Assembly: GCF_025150565.1 (NCBI RefSeq)
Contig: NZ_CP102283.1
Span: forward strand, 682,001 to 746,000
Direction of reading: 5' to 3'
DNA length: 64,000 nucleotides
DNA from: Granulicatella adiacens ATCC 49175
GTDB lineage: Bacteria; Bacillota; Bacilli; Lactobacillales; Aerococcaceae
Under the pieces are notes generated by a model. The model was not told where the DNA came from, made no database searches, and was given only the letters and a program-made list of their open reading frames with translations. Shown in pieces: positions 34,170-43,704 of this stretch (the first letter of the stretch is position 1; each line of letters opens with the position of its first letter). The translations under genes were made by a program, and so were the position numbers.

Positions 34170-34198
34170 GATACCAACTAAAATATCTTCTTAAAGCG

Positions 34199-34999
34199 AT
34201 GAAAATGGCTAAATCTACTTATTATTTTGAATTAAATAAAGTAGATGCTGTGGCTGAAAAGAATGGGGATTTATTATTGGAAATCCAAACAATCTTTCAT
34301 GAAAATAAAGGTAGATATGGTGTTAGAAGAATTTACCAAGAACTTCGTCGTAGAGGTTACGTTGTTAATCATAAAAGAATTCAACGTCTGATGCATATAA
34401 ATGATTTGTTTGGAAAACGCCCTAAACAAAAATACCATTCTTATCGTGGTAGTGTTGGAAAAGTTGCTGATAATATTATTAACAGAGATTTTGTGGCCAA
34501 AAGGCCTCTTCAAAAATGGAGTACAGATGTATCTCAATTCACTTTTTCTTGGGGAAAATGTTTCTTTTCTCCAATCTTAGATATGTCTACTAATGAAATA
34601 ATCTCCTATGATCTTTCTCTAAGCCCCGACTTAGAACAGATTCAAAGGATGCTAAATAGAGCTTTCAAAAAATTCCCTGATGTTAATGGATTGATTCTCC
34701 ATTCTGATCAAGGTTGGCAATATCAACACGCATTTTACCAAAGATCATTAAATGAACGAGGGATTATTCAATCAATGTCCCGAAAAGGAAATTGTTATGA
34801 TAATTGCATTATAGAAACGTTTTTCGCCAGAATGAAGAACGAAATGTTCTACGGTTTTGAAATGGAATATTCTACCTTTAAGGAATTTCAAACGGCTGTG
34901 GAAGAATATATAGATTATTACAATAACAAAAGAATTCAAGAAAAAACAAAATGGATGCCCCCTGTTCTATACAGGGAAACATCCATGTGTTCAGCTTAA
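34199..34999 (+). CDS. IS3-family transposase OrfB (DDE catalytic part)
   Basis: This 266-aa part is the rve integrase core. The DDE triad is visible: first Asp in KWSTDVSQFTF, second in LILHSDQGWQYQH, and Glu in NCYDNCIIETFFARMKNE. An HTH_21-like region precedes it (GRYGVRRIYQELRRRG). Sequence in the same frame is open for 117 nt upstream of the first ATG, so it is normally made as a frameshift fusion with OrfA. Complete and apparently intact. Confidence 0.92.
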   Translation: MKMAKSTYYFELNKVDAVAEKNGDLLLEIQTIFHENKGRYGVRRIYQELRRRGYVVNHKRIQRLMHINDLFGKRPKQKYHSYRGSVGKVADNIINRDFVAKRPLQKWSTDVSQFTFSWGKCFFSPILDMSTNEIISYDLSLSPDLEQIQRMLNRAFKKFPDVNGLILHSDQGWQYQHAFYQRSLNERGIIQSMSRKGNCYDNCIIETFFARMKNEMFYGFEMEYSTFKEFQTAVEEYIDYYNNKRIQEKTKWMPPVLYRETSMCSA

Positions 35000-35128
35000 T
35001 TTAAAAATGTGTCCAGGATTCTGGGTACATATCAAAGGGCTCGGTTCTTTTTTATGCAAAGTTTAGTAACTGCTTAAGGTTTCATAAGAATGCTAGCATT
35101 TTACATTAAAATAATGTACTCTTATGGT

Positions 35129-35137
35129 TGGTATAAT
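35129..35137 (+). promoter_or_regulatory. Extended -10 promoter of the flippase gene
   Basis: TGGTATAAT is a perfect extended -10 (TGnTATAAT), 24 nt before the chosen start. It makes the gene independent of the IS and recA. Confidence 0.6.
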
Positions 35138-35161
35138 TTAAGAAAGAGGATTTATCAATAT

Positions 35162-36832
35162 ATGTTTAAAAGAAAGCCTTATGTAGGCCTAAGTGATAAA
35201 ATTCGAAATCAGAAAAATTCGCAACAAATTCTCTTGGAAAGTTCATCTTGGTTAACGATTGGGAATATCGTCTCAAGATTACTTGGAGCTCTTTATATCA
35301 TTCCTTGGGGAATGTGGATGGGTGCAGATAGGGATAATGCGAACTACTTATATTTTATCGCCTATAATATTTATGCATTAGTATTACAAATATCAACAGC
35401 TGGAATTCCGGTTGCAATTTCTAAAATCGTAGCGGACAACCATGCAAGAAGAGACTATAAGACGAGTTGGAGATTGTTTAAAGGAACGATGCTCTTTATG
35501 ACGTTCTTAGGGTTTGTATTTGCGGCAGGAATGTATTTTGCAGCGCCACTTTTTGCAAAAGGAGCTACTCCTGAAGAGATTGCTGATAGTATTTTGGTCA
35601 TCCGTTCGTTAACGCCTGCGGTACTCATTATTCCACCGCTTAGCTTAATGCGTGGATACTATCAAGGGTACAACGAAATGGCTGCTTCTGCGAAATCTCA
35701 ATTATGGGAACAAGTAGTGCGTATCGTATATATGTTAGCTCTAACTTATTTCGTGATGCGTATCGTTTCTGGTGGTTATGTTCTTGCTGTAGCTCATTCA
35801 ACATTCGCGGCCTTTGTCGGAGCGGTCATTGCGTTCTTATACTTAGCTTATAAGATGTTACGCGACCATAAAGGCATGATGGAATTAATGGAAGAGGGTC
35901 GTCCTGAACGTCCATTAAGTTTCTGGAAGATTATTCTGGAAGTAATGCGGGAGGCGTTACCTTTCGTATTAGTGACTTCAAGTATTCAAATCATCAGTTT
36001 GATTGACCAAGAAACCTTCCAACGTTTCGTGCCAATCTTTACAACTTACTCTTTTGAAGAAGGTAAAGAACTCATCACCTTGTTTGGATTTAATGCGAAT
36101 AAGATTATTATGATCGTGATTTCGCTAGCGATGAGTATTTCGACAGCGGCTCTGCCACTGCTTGCGGCTCATTATTCTGTGAATGACCGGGAAGAAGTTA
36201 AACGCGTCATAGCGAATAACCTTGGTTTATTTGCGTATATTATGATTCCAGCTTCTGTCGGTATGGCGATTGTATCGGAACCAATATATAATGTGTTCTA
36301 TTCACCAGACCCAACTGGAACTTATTTATTAGTTGTCTCATGCGTCATGTGTGTGTTCTTAGGATTATTTGTAACGTTCACATATATCTTACAATCGATG
36401 GAACAACATATTATCGCCATTAAAGCATTAGGATTTACAGTGATTATTAAATTGCTATGGCAACCAATGATGATGTACTTCCTTGGCGGAGCAGGTCCGT
36501 TAATTGCGAGTTCGGTTGCGTTCTTTGTAGCTACACTGTATATGTGTCGCCACGTTCTTCGATTGACTCGATTCGATTTGAATTACGTATTGAAGAAATT
36601 TGGGCAAGTACTTCTTGCATCTTTTGCAATGGCTGTGACTTCTGCGATTACATTATTTGCAATTAAACAAGTCATGCCAATTGGTGGTAAAGTACGTGCT
36701 TTAATTGCAGTTGCTGTGGTTGGTCTTGTCGGAGTAGCGACATACGGACTGATTACGCTGAAGAATCGATTAGCTGATGAAATGCTTGGCGCTCGTGTCG
36801 GTGGCATTCGTCGTAAATTGAGGATGAAATAA
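35162..36832 (+). CDS. Polysaccharide/lipid flippase of the MurJ-like (YtgP, SpoVB) family
   Basis: This 556-aa polytopic MOP-superfamily exporter has about 14 helices. Family motifs: SSWLTIGNIVSRLLGALYIIPWG near residue 30 and SLMRGYYQGYNEM near 165. Relatives include the lipid II flippase Amj/MurJ group and YtgP, so a wall-precursor role is likely. The start at 35162 was picked because a -10 box lies at 35132; an ATG at 35090 is upstream of that promoter. It overlaps rsuA by one base. Confidence 0.85.
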   Translation: MFKRKPYVGLSDKIRNQKNSQQILLESSSWLTIGNIVSRLLGALYIIPWGMWMGADRDNANYLYFIAYNIYALVLQISTAGIPVAISKIVADNHARRDYKTSWRLFKGTMLFMTFLGFVFAAGMYFAAPLFAKGATPEEIADSILVIRSLTPAVLIIPPLSLMRGYYQGYNEMAASAKSQLWEQVVRIVYMLALTYFVMRIVSGGYVLAVAHSTFAAFVGAVIAFLYLAYKMLRDHKGMMELMEEGRPERPLSFWKIILEVMREALPFVLVTSSIQIISLIDQETFQRFVPIFTTYSFEEGKELITLFGFNANKIIMIVISLAMSISTAALPLLAAHYSVNDREEVKRVIANNLGLFAYIMIPASVGMAIVSEPIYNVFYSPDPTGTYLLVVSCVMCVFLGLFVTFTYILQSMEQHIIAIKALGFTVIIKLLWQPMMMYFLGGAGPLIASSVAFFVATLYMCRHVLRLTRFDLNYVLKKFGQVLLASFAMAVTSAITLFAIKQVMPIGGKVRALIAVAVVGLVGVATYGLITLKNRLADEMLGARVGGIRRKLRMK

Positions 36833-37548
36833 TGAGAATAGATAAATGTTTAGCAGATTGTGGCCTTGGAACTCGTTCCGAGGTCAAATCTTTATTAAAG
36901 TCAAAAAAAATTACCGTTAATGGGAAAGTCGTAACGAATGGAAAAGTTCAAGTGAATCCTGAAACGGATGAGATTTTATTCGATGGTGAAAAAATTCAGT
37001 ATGAAGAATTTGTCTATATTATGATGAATAAACCTAAAGGAGTCGTCAGTGCCACAGAAGATAATCTGCATAAAACGGTTCTGGATTTAATCAATCCGCT
37101 CTATTTTAAAAAGGGAGTCTTTCCTGTAGGGCGTTTGGATATCGATACGCACGGATTATTACTTTTGACAAATGATGGAGAATTGGCACACCGTCTTCTT
37201 TCACCAAAGAAACACGTCACAAAAATCTATCAAGCAAGAGTCGAAGGGGTGATGACTCCTGAAGATGCCGCTGCTTTTGAGAGGGGCATTGTGTTATCGG
37301 ATGGGACGGAGTGCATGCCTGCACGTCTGGATATTCTTTCAACGACGCAGGATGAATCGATTGTTCAGATTCATCTAAAAGAAGGAAAATTCCATCAGGT
37401 GAAACGAATGGTCAAAGCTTGTGGGAAAAACGTTGTAGACTTGCAGCGACTCACGATGGGGACACTCAAGCTAGATGAGCGTCTCGCGTTAGGAGAGAGC
37501 AGACCATTAACCGAAGAAGAACGACAATCATTAGAAATCAATGACTAA
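36832..37548 (+). CDS. rsuA: 16S rRNA pseudouridine(516) synthase RsuA
   Basis: This 238-aa enzyme has an S4 RNA-binding domain (1-60, MRIDKCLADCGLGTRSEVK) followed by the pseudouridine synthase domain. The catalytic motif GRLDIDTHGLLLLTNDG carries the active Asp. The C-terminal EGKFHQVKRM is also typical. It is coupled to the flippase gene (ATGA-like overlap) and ended by a terminator. Confidence 0.92.
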   Translation: MRIDKCLADCGLGTRSEVKSLLKSKKITVNGKVVTNGKVQVNPETDEILFDGEKIQYEEFVYIMMNKPKGVVSATEDNLHKTVLDLINPLYFKKGVFPVGRLDIDTHGLLLLTNDGELAHRLLSPKKHVTKIYQARVEGVMTPEDAAAFERGIVLSDGTECMPARLDILSTTQDESIVQIHLKEGKFHQVKRMVKACGKNVVDLQRLTMGTLKLDERLALGESRPLTEEERQSLEIND

Positions 37549-37577
37549 AAAGCTTAGGAGAAATCCTAAGCTTTTAT
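37548..37577 (+). terminator. Intrinsic terminator of rsuA
   Basis: A perfect 12-bp stem AAAAGCTTAGGA/TCCTAAGCTTTT with a 4-nt loop, followed by T-rich sequence. Confidence 0.9.
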
Positions 37578-37670
37578 TTGTTTTAGAAAGTGTTTAACCG
37601 CTTTTCATCGCTTTGTAAAAATGGTAAGATAAGACTATTGAATCTACTTGATAGAGATTGGAGCGATTGG

Positions 37671-39080
37671 ATGACAATTGATTGGAAAAAAGAAGTAGAA
37701 CTTCGTAAAGAAGATTTATTAAAAGATTTATTTACATTATTACGTATTGACAGTGTACGTGATGATTCAAAAGCGACAGAGGAAGCGCCTGTAGGTCCCG
37801 GTCCTAAAGAAGCACTAGAAGCTTTCTTGGCAATCGGTGAACGTGATGGTTTCACAACAAAACAAGTTGGTAACTTAGCAGGGCATATCGAATTTGCACC
37901 AAATCCAGACTTTAAAGAAACTCTTGGAGTTTTAGGTCACGTGGACGTTGTTCCAGTTGGGACAGGCTGGGATACAGATCCGTTTGAACCACAAATTATA
38001 AATGATCGTATTTATGCTCGTGGTTCAAGCGATGATAAAGGACCAAGTATGGCAGCTTACTACGCGCTAAAAATCATTAAGGAATTAGGATTACCAGTTT
38101 CTAGACGTGTTCGTTTCATTATTGGGACAGACGAAGAATCCGGTTGGAAATGTATGGACCGTTACTTCCAAACAGAAGAAATGCCAGACTTTGGTTTCTC
38201 ACCAGATGCAACATTTCCAATTATTAACGGGGAAAAAGGAATTCTGTCATTACACTATGATATTCCAGGTGAAGCATCAGAGGGGGATTACCAATTATTA
38301 AGCTTCGATGCAGGCTTACGTGAAAACATGGTTCCTCAAGATGCGCATGCGGAAATTATTGTTCCAAATGAAAACGAAGTGGTGGACCGCTTCTTTGCAT
38401 ATGTTTCTGCAAATCCTGTTGAAGGAACTGCTCAAGTTTTAGACGGGAAAGTCATCTTAGATGTGGTTGGTAAATCAGCACACGGATCTACTCCAGATAA
38501 AGGAATCAACGCTGGTACACACTTAGCGAAATTCTTAAACCAATTCAACTTCAAAGGCAATGCGAAGAAATATTTAGCATTTGCTGCTGAAGTATTACAT
38601 GAAGATACAGAAGGTAAAAACTTAAAAGTAGCTTATACCCATGAAGTGATGGGACCTTTAACAGCTAATGCCGGAATCTTCACTTATACTCCAGAATTAG
38701 GTGGGGTAGCTGTAGTAAACTTCCGTTATCCATTAGGGGTCACTGCTGAAGGTCTTGAAATTAAGACAGAAGTAGTTGCTTCAGGATACGGCTTCACAGT
38801 TGCTCACGGGAAAGCACAAGTTCCTCACTATGTATCTCCAGAAGATGAGTTAGTGTCAACATTATTAGAGGTATATCACCGTCAAACAGGATTACCTGCA
38901 CATGAACAATCAATCGGTGGTGGTACATACGGACGTATCTTCGAACGTGGTGTAGCGTATGGTGCGCTATTTCCGGACTCAATCGATACAATGCACCAAG
39001 CAAATGAATTCTTCGCTTTAGAGGATTTATTCAGATCTACAGCGATTTATGCAGAAGCGATTTACGAATTAATTAAGTAA
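37671..39080 (+). CDS. pepV: Dipeptidase PepV (M20 family)
   Basis: This 469-aa cytoplasmic zinc dipeptidase hydrolyses Xaa-dipeptides. M20 metal ligands: His in VLGHVDVVP, Asp in SSDDKGP, Glu-Glu in GTDEESGW, Asp in SPDATFP, and a C-terminal His in DTMHQANE. The lid insertion of PepV is present. The start at 37671 has GGAG at 37660-37663 and matches the family start (MTIDWKKEVE); upstream in-frame ATG at 37590 was rejected. Confidence 0.93.
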   Translation: MTIDWKKEVELRKEDLLKDLFTLLRIDSVRDDSKATEEAPVGPGPKEALEAFLAIGERDGFTTKQVGNLAGHIEFAPNPDFKETLGVLGHVDVVPVGTGWDTDPFEPQIINDRIYARGSSDDKGPSMAAYYALKIIKELGLPVSRRVRFIIGTDEESGWKCMDRYFQTEEMPDFGFSPDATFPIINGEKGILSLHYDIPGEASEGDYQLLSFDAGLRENMVPQDAHAEIIVPNENEVVDRFFAYVSANPVEGTAQVLDGKVILDVVGKSAHGSTPDKGINAGTHLAKFLNQFNFKGNAKKYLAFAAEVLHEDTEGKNLKVAYTHEVMGPLTANAGIFTYTPELGGVAVVNFRYPLGVTAEGLEIKTEVVASGYGFTVAHGKAQVPHYVSPEDELVSTLLEVYHRQTGLPAHEQSIGGGTYGRIFERGVAYGALFPDSIDTMHQANEFFALEDLFRSTAIYAEAIYELIK

Positions 39081-39090
39081 AATTTTTGGG

Positions 39091-39124
39091 AAAGGTGGAT
39101 GATTTTCATCCACCTTTTCTTTTT
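39091..39124 (+). terminator. Intrinsic terminator of pepV
   Basis: A 12-bp stem AAAGGTGGATGA/TCATCCACCTTT with a TTT loop, then T-rich sequence. Confidence 0.9.
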
Positions 39125-39250
39125 GCATTAGAATTACAAAAAATCCCGTGATTTCTTAAAAGTTCTTTGCTATTCGTTTGTAAAACGTGCTATACTACTA
39201 ATGATATTATGTGTGAAAACTGTAAATTATTCATTTTTGGAGGCTAAAGC

Positions 39251-40972
39251 ATGGGATTTATAATCTTTCTAGTGCTGATTGTAGTACTAGGTGCTGCATT
39301 ATATGGAACAGCAATCTATTTAACAAGAAAACAAAATAAAGTGATTGAGGAATTATCTGAGAAAAAAGATAAGTTAATGGCAGTGCCAATTGCGGATACT
39401 TTCTATACTTTGAAGAATCTAAATCTAACAGGTCAAACAAAGAGAACTTATGAGACATGGCAAGCGACTTGGCAAACAATCACACGTTTTAGATTTCCTG
39501 AAATTGAAGCTGCTCTAGTAAGTGCAGAACAATATATTCAAAAATTAAACTTCTTTAAGGGGAGACAAGTTACTCAACAAGCTGAGAACTTAATAGAAGA
39601 AACAAAAGCAGAAGTTGATAAAATCTATTCAGCATTACAAAAATTATTAGATAGTGAGAAGCAAAATAGAGCGGAGTTAGATTTATTACAAGAACGTTAT
39701 GCTTCAATGAGAAAAGATTTATTAGCACATAGCTTTTCGTTTGGAGAGGCTTTAGAGACTTTAGAAAAGCGTTTAGCTTACTTAGAGTTGGACTTCGCAA
39801 AGTTTAATACTTTAACTAACGAAGGAGATCACTTAGAAGCCAAGGAAGTACTTGGTCGTATTGAGAAAGAGATGAAAGAATTTGAATCCATCGTGGAACA
39901 AGTTCCTCAACTCTTAAAAGAAATCGATACTGTCTATAATGAGCAAGTGGAAGATTTAAAACAAGGCTACAAGAGAATGGTTGAAGAGCATTATCAATTC
40001 TCGAAGATTTCTATTCCTGATGAAATTGAGAGCATTGAAAAAACGATTCAAGTGGCTCGTAACCATATTGCTGCTACAGAATTAGAGGAAGCTCGTCAAC
40101 AATTAGATAAAGTAGCTCGTGAAATCGACCAACTTTACGATGTGATGGAAGCGGAATTTGAAGCACGTGAATTTGTATACCGTAACAAAGTGCAAGTTGA
40201 AAAACGATTGAACCAAGTATTACAAAGCAACCGTTATGTGAATATTGAGGTTGATCGTGTATCACAAAATTATATTTTATCGAATAATGAGTTTGTTCGT
40301 GTTCAAGAATTTGCTGAACAATTAGAAAAAGAACAAGAAGCTATTCAATACTACAGCAAGGCGATGAAAAATCATCAAGTGCCTTACTCCGTTGTAAAAG
40401 AACATTACGAACTTGTTCTTGATAAATTAAATAGTATTGATGAAGATCAAACGGATTTAGTAAACACTTTATCTGATTTACGTAGCCAAGAAAAAGCGAT
40501 TCGTGACGGATTAGATGTCTTCGAATTAGACTTACGTAATATGAAACGTACGATTGAGAAATACCACTTACCAGGTCTTCCAAAAGAATACTTAGAATTG
40601 TTCTTTGCAACAAGCAATCGTATTGAGCAATTATGGCAAAAAATGAATCGTGTGAAGTTAGATATGAGTGAAATTAATGCCGCAAATAATGTGATTGAAG
40701 AGGATGTTGAGAAATTAGATATCCTTACAGAGCAAATTGTGGACAACGCTCAATTAACGGAGTATATGATACAACATGCCAACCGTTATCGTTTATCACA
40801 TCCTGAAATCGAAACTGCAATTGGTCGTGCACTTGACCTATTCAACCACACATTCAAATACGATGAATCATTACAAATTATTGAGTCAGCGTTAGAACAA
40901 GTGGAACCGGGTGCTGGTAACCGTGTCCGTCAAAACTATCAATCAGAAAAGAATAATAGCTTATTCTTCTAA
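39251..40972 (+). CDS. ezrA: Septation ring formation regulator EzrA
   Basis: This 573-aa protein has a single N-terminal membrane helix (2-22) and a long cytoplasmic chain of spectrin-like coiled-coil repeats, as in all EzrA proteins (about 560-575 aa). It restrains FtsZ polymerisation and ties the septal ring to wall synthesis. A TATACT -10 box is at 39192-39197. RBS is GGAGG 8 nt upstream. Monocistronic, strong terminator. Confidence 0.93.
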   Translation: MGFIIFLVLIVVLGAALYGTAIYLTRKQNKVIEELSEKKDKLMAVPIADTFYTLKNLNLTGQTKRTYETWQATWQTITRFRFPEIEAALVSAEQYIQKLNFFKGRQVTQQAENLIEETKAEVDKIYSALQKLLDSEKQNRAELDLLQERYASMRKDLLAHSFSFGEALETLEKRLAYLELDFAKFNTLTNEGDHLEAKEVLGRIEKEMKEFESIVEQVPQLLKEIDTVYNEQVEDLKQGYKRMVEEHYQFSKISIPDEIESIEKTIQVARNHIAATELEEARQQLDKVAREIDQLYDVMEAEFEAREFVYRNKVQVEKRLNQVLQSNRYVNIEVDRVSQNYILSNNEFVRVQEFAEQLEKEQEAIQYYSKAMKNHQVPYSVVKEHYELVLDKLNSIDEDQTDLVNTLSDLRSQEKAIRDGLDVFELDLRNMKRTIEKYHLPGLPKEYLELFFATSNRIEQLWQKMNRVKLDMSEINAANNVIEEDVEKLDILTEQIVDNAQLTEYMIQHANRYRLSHPEIETAIGRALDLFNHTFKYDESLQIIESALEQVEPGAGNRVRQNYQSEKNNSLFF

Positions 40973-40984
40973 TGTAAATATTCT

Positions 40985-41017
40985 AGCCACGTGAGTGAGA
41001 GCTCACGTGGCTTTTTC
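40985..41017 (+). terminator. Intrinsic terminator of ezrA
   Basis: A perfect 11-bp stem AGCCACGTGAG/CTCACGTGGCT, 6-nt loop, T run. Confidence 0.92.
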
Positions 41018-41150
41018 TATGCATTGAGAGCTTACTTTCAATCAATTAAACATAAGATATCGTATTATATTCAAGTTTTTTGGATTGAAAATCTATATTT
41101 CTTTATATAGGTTAGGAGTATACTGAAAGTACAAATGAAGGAGGGGTATA

Positions 41151-41843
41151 ATGGATTTTGTTTTTATGGGTAGCGTATTTTTTGCAGGACTATTTTCTTT
41201 TTTTTCACCTTGTGTTTTACCGCTATTCCCAGTATATTTTGGAGTTTTAATGAGTGAACAAGATGGTAGACATATTCAGATTGGAAAAGTTTCTATTTAT
41301 TGGAAACCAATTATCCGGACATTGATTTTTATAACGGGAATCTCAACAGTTTTTTTCTTTCTGGGCTTTGCAGCAACTATCTTAGGAAGCTTGATATACA
41401 ATGCGTGGTTCAATATTTCATTAGGGGTCATAATTGTTATTTTAGGCTTGCATCAGATGGAGTTCTTTCAATTTTTATTTTTACAAAAACAAAAGACTGT
41501 ACAATTTGAGATTAAAAATCAAAAATCTTTATGGAGTAGTTATCTACTAGGTCTCAGCTTTAGTTTTGGCTGGACACCTTGTGTGGGACCTGTACTCAGT
41601 GCAGTGTTGTCATTAATTTCAACACAACAAGCTAGTCCATTTTATGGAGTGTTTTTATTATGTCTTTATATTCTTGGATTATCCATTCCATTTTTAATAC
41701 TATCGATTGCGTCAACCTGGGCATTTAAAATATTCAATCTTGCAAAAAAACGTTTAATGGTATTAAAAAAACTTGGTGGTTTAGTAATTGTGTTGATGGG
41801 TTTAGCCATTATCTGGGCACAGCTCCCACAAATACTTCATTAA
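41151..41843 (+). CDS. ccdA: CcdA-type thiol-electron transporter
   Basis: This 230-aa membrane protein has six helices. The redox cysteines lie in FSPCVLPLFPVYFG (Cys21) and GWTPCVGPVLSA (Cys144). It carries electrons across the membrane to the lipoprotein thioredoxin next to it. RBS AGGAGGGG. First gene of the ccdA-etrx-msrAB set, which in pneumococcus repairs oxidised methionine on surface proteins. Confidence 0.92.
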   Translation: MDFVFMGSVFFAGLFSFFSPCVLPLFPVYFGVLMSEQDGRHIQIGKVSIYWKPIIRTLIFITGISTVFFFLGFAATILGSLIYNAWFNISLGVIIVILGLHQMEFFQFLFLQKQKTVQFEIKNQKSLWSSYLLGLSFSFGWTPCVGPVLSAVLSLISTQQASPFYGVFLLCLYILGLSIPFLILSIASTWAFKIFNLAKKRLMVLKKLGGLVIVLMGLAIIWAQLPQILH

Positions 41844-41858
41844 TTAAAAGGAGAAATA

Positions 41859-42449
41859 ATGATGAAAAGAAAATTATTGTTAGCCGTATTTAGTACATTT
41901 TTATTAGCTGCTTGCCAAAACTCACAAATGGGTATGGATAAAATGGATATGAAATCTACGACTGAAGAAATGGGAAAGATGAGCGAGCAAAAGACAGAAA
42001 ATAAAGATTCAATGAATGGAACAATGGGGATGGATGAAGTGAGTGATTATACTTTTAAAACGCTAGATGGGAAAGACGTTTCTCTTGCAGATTATAAGGG
42101 AAAGAAAATCTATCTGAAATTTTGGGCTTCATGGTGCCCAATCTGTTTAGCTGGACTTGCTGATATTAATCAATTAGCGGACACGCCTCCTAAAGATGCA
42201 GTCGTTCTAACTGTTGTTGCACCAGGTGTGAATCGTGAAAAAAAATTAGACGACTTTAAAGAATGGTTTTCTGGGTTGGAGTATAAAACACTTCCAGTTT
42301 TAGTAGATAATAATGGTCAGTTTTTAAAAAAATTAGGAGTCGTTGGGTACCCTTCTTCAGCTTTTATTGATGCAAATGGGAAAGTGGTAAGAGTTCAACC
42401 AGGTCACGTAACGAATGAGGATATCGTGAAGACTTTAGAAACACTTTAG
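41859..42449 (+). CDS. etrx: Surface thioredoxin-family lipoprotein (Etrx-like)
   Basis: This 196-aa lipoprotein is lipidated on Cys19 (FLLAACQ). Residues 20-60 are a Met-rich linker with a run of M/D/K (GMDKMDMK), and the thioredoxin fold follows (about 62-195) with CPIC at 93-96. It takes electrons from CcdA and passes them to MsrAB. The methionine-rich spacer may itself be oxidised and repaired or bind copper; this is speculation. Confidence 0.9.
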   Translation: MMKRKLLLAVFSTFLLAACQNSQMGMDKMDMKSTTEEMGKMSEQKTENKDSMNGTMGMDEVSDYTFKTLDGKDVSLADYKGKKIYLKFWASWCPICLAGLADINQLADTPPKDAVVLTVVAPGVNREKKLDDFKEWFSGLEYKTLPVLVDNNGQFLKKLGVVGYPSSAFIDANGKVVRVQPGHVTNEDIVKTLETL

Positions 42450-42465
42450 AAGAGGAGAAAGCAGA

Positions 42466-43581
42466 ATGGATAAAAAACTAATGATTTCAGTCTTTGCCTT
42501 CATTATTTTATTAGCGGGAGCTTTGTATTTTGGTAAAGGCAATACAGTAGTCAGTTCTTCTGAATCAGAATCGATTTCAAAAAAGGTCACGAATCTGATT
42601 GAAAAAGAAGAAAACAAATCCAATACCAAAAAGGAGGCAACAAATATGAAAGAAATTTATTTGGCAGGAGGCTGTTTTTGGGGGCTTGAGGAATATTTTT
42701 CAAGAATTAATGGGGTAAATGATGTTGTTAGTGGTTACGCCAATGGGAATGTAGAAACAACCAATTATCAACTTATTCATAGTACAGACCATGCTGAGAC
42801 AATTCATGTAACTTATGATGCGGATAAAGTTTCCCTAAGAGAATTATTATTATATTACTTTAGAGTGATTGATCCTTTTTCAGTGAATAAACAAGGAAAT
42901 GATGTAGGCCGCCAATATCGTACAGGAATTTATTATACAGATGAAGCCGATAGTGAGATTATACAGGAGGTCATGAAAGAAAAAGAGGAACAATTAGGGA
43001 AAAAATTAGCAGTTGAAACGGAAAAACTACGCCATTTCGTAGTTGCTGAAGACTACCATCAAGATTACTTAAAGAAACATCCAAATGGATATTGTCACAT
43101 TGATGTGAAAAAAGCAAATGATCCAGTTATTGATGCGAATATGTATCCACTTCCTGATGAGGAGACTTTAAAGAAAACATTGACAAAGGAACAATATGCT
43201 GTAACTAGAGAAAATCGTACAGAATTAGCATTTTCAAATCAATATTGGAATAATCATGAAAAAGGAATCTATGTAGATGTAGCGACAGGAGAACCACTAT
43301 TTTCTTCACGAGACAAATTTGATTCTGGATGTGGATGGCCAAGTTTCACGAAACCAATCTCTTCAGAAGTAGTTACTTATCATGAAGATAATAGTTTTAA
43401 TATGAAACGAGTTGAGGTAAGAAGTCGTATTGCAAATTCTCATTTAGGCCACGTGTTTGAAGATGGCCCTAGTGATAAAGGCGGACTACGATTCTGTATT
43501 AATAGTGCTTCCATTAAGTTTATTCCTCTGGATGAAATGGATTCTAAAGGATATGGTTATTTGAAAGACTTTGTTAAATAG
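42466..43581 (+). CDS. msrAB: Membrane-anchored methionine sulfoxide reductase MsrA-MsrB fusion
   Basis: This 371-aa protein has an N-terminal anchor helix (4-22) placing it outside the cell. MsrA follows (about 62-215; active Cys70 in GGCFWG), reducing the S-epimer, then MsrB (about 225-370; Cys344 in RFCINSAS), reducing the R-epimer. Electrons come from the thioredoxin lipoprotein one gene upstream. No zinc cysteine pairs are seen in MsrB, as in some lactobacillar forms. A terminator separates it from the two-component system. Confidence 0.93.
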   Translation: MDKKLMISVFAFIILLAGALYFGKGNTVVSSSESESISKKVTNLIEKEENKSNTKKEATNMKEIYLAGGCFWGLEEYFSRINGVNDVVSGYANGNVETTNYQLIHSTDHAETIHVTYDADKVSLRELLLYYFRVIDPFSVNKQGNDVGRQYRTGIYYTDEADSEIIQEVMKEKEEQLGKKLAVETEKLRHFVVAEDYHQDYLKKHPNGYCHIDVKKANDPVIDANMYPLPDEETLKKTLTKEQYAVTRENRTELAFSNQYWNNHEKGIYVDVATGEPLFSSRDKFDSGCGWPSFTKPISSEVVTYHEDNSFNMKRVEVRSRIANSHLGHVFEDGPSDKGGLRFCINSASIKFIPLDEMDSKGYGYLKDFVK

Positions 43582-43587
43582 AAATAG

Positions 43588-43644
43588 ATGCTTTAGAGGA
43601 GAGGGGTTAATGATGGGAATTTCTCTCTTTTAAAGCATTTTTTT
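43588..43644 (+). terminator. Intrinsic terminator of msrAB
   Basis: A 16-bp stem (43588-43603 with 43623-43638, two G-U pairs) with a 19-nt loop and T run. Confidence 0.85.
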
Positions 43645-43704
43645 ATGCAAAACTCACTCGAAAAAGTTTTATGAAAGAGTATAATGGAAACAGGAGGGGA
43701 TTTT

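Larger units (their letters stand above)
33567..35034 (+). mobile_element. IS3-family insertion sequence with 12-bp perfect terminal repeats
   Basis: A 1468-bp element. Ends are TGATATGTACCC (33567-33578) and its exact complement at 35023-35034; further matches inside (CTGGACA near both ends) extend the terminal repeats. A 3-bp AAG direct repeat flanks it (33564-33566 and 35035-35037), the size expected for IS3 members. It carries overlapping orfA and orfB. The insertion point is the loop of the recA terminator: stem half AAAGAATCGGGCT at 33550-33562 is separated from its partner GGCTCGGTTCTTT at 35038-35050. Confidence 0.93.
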
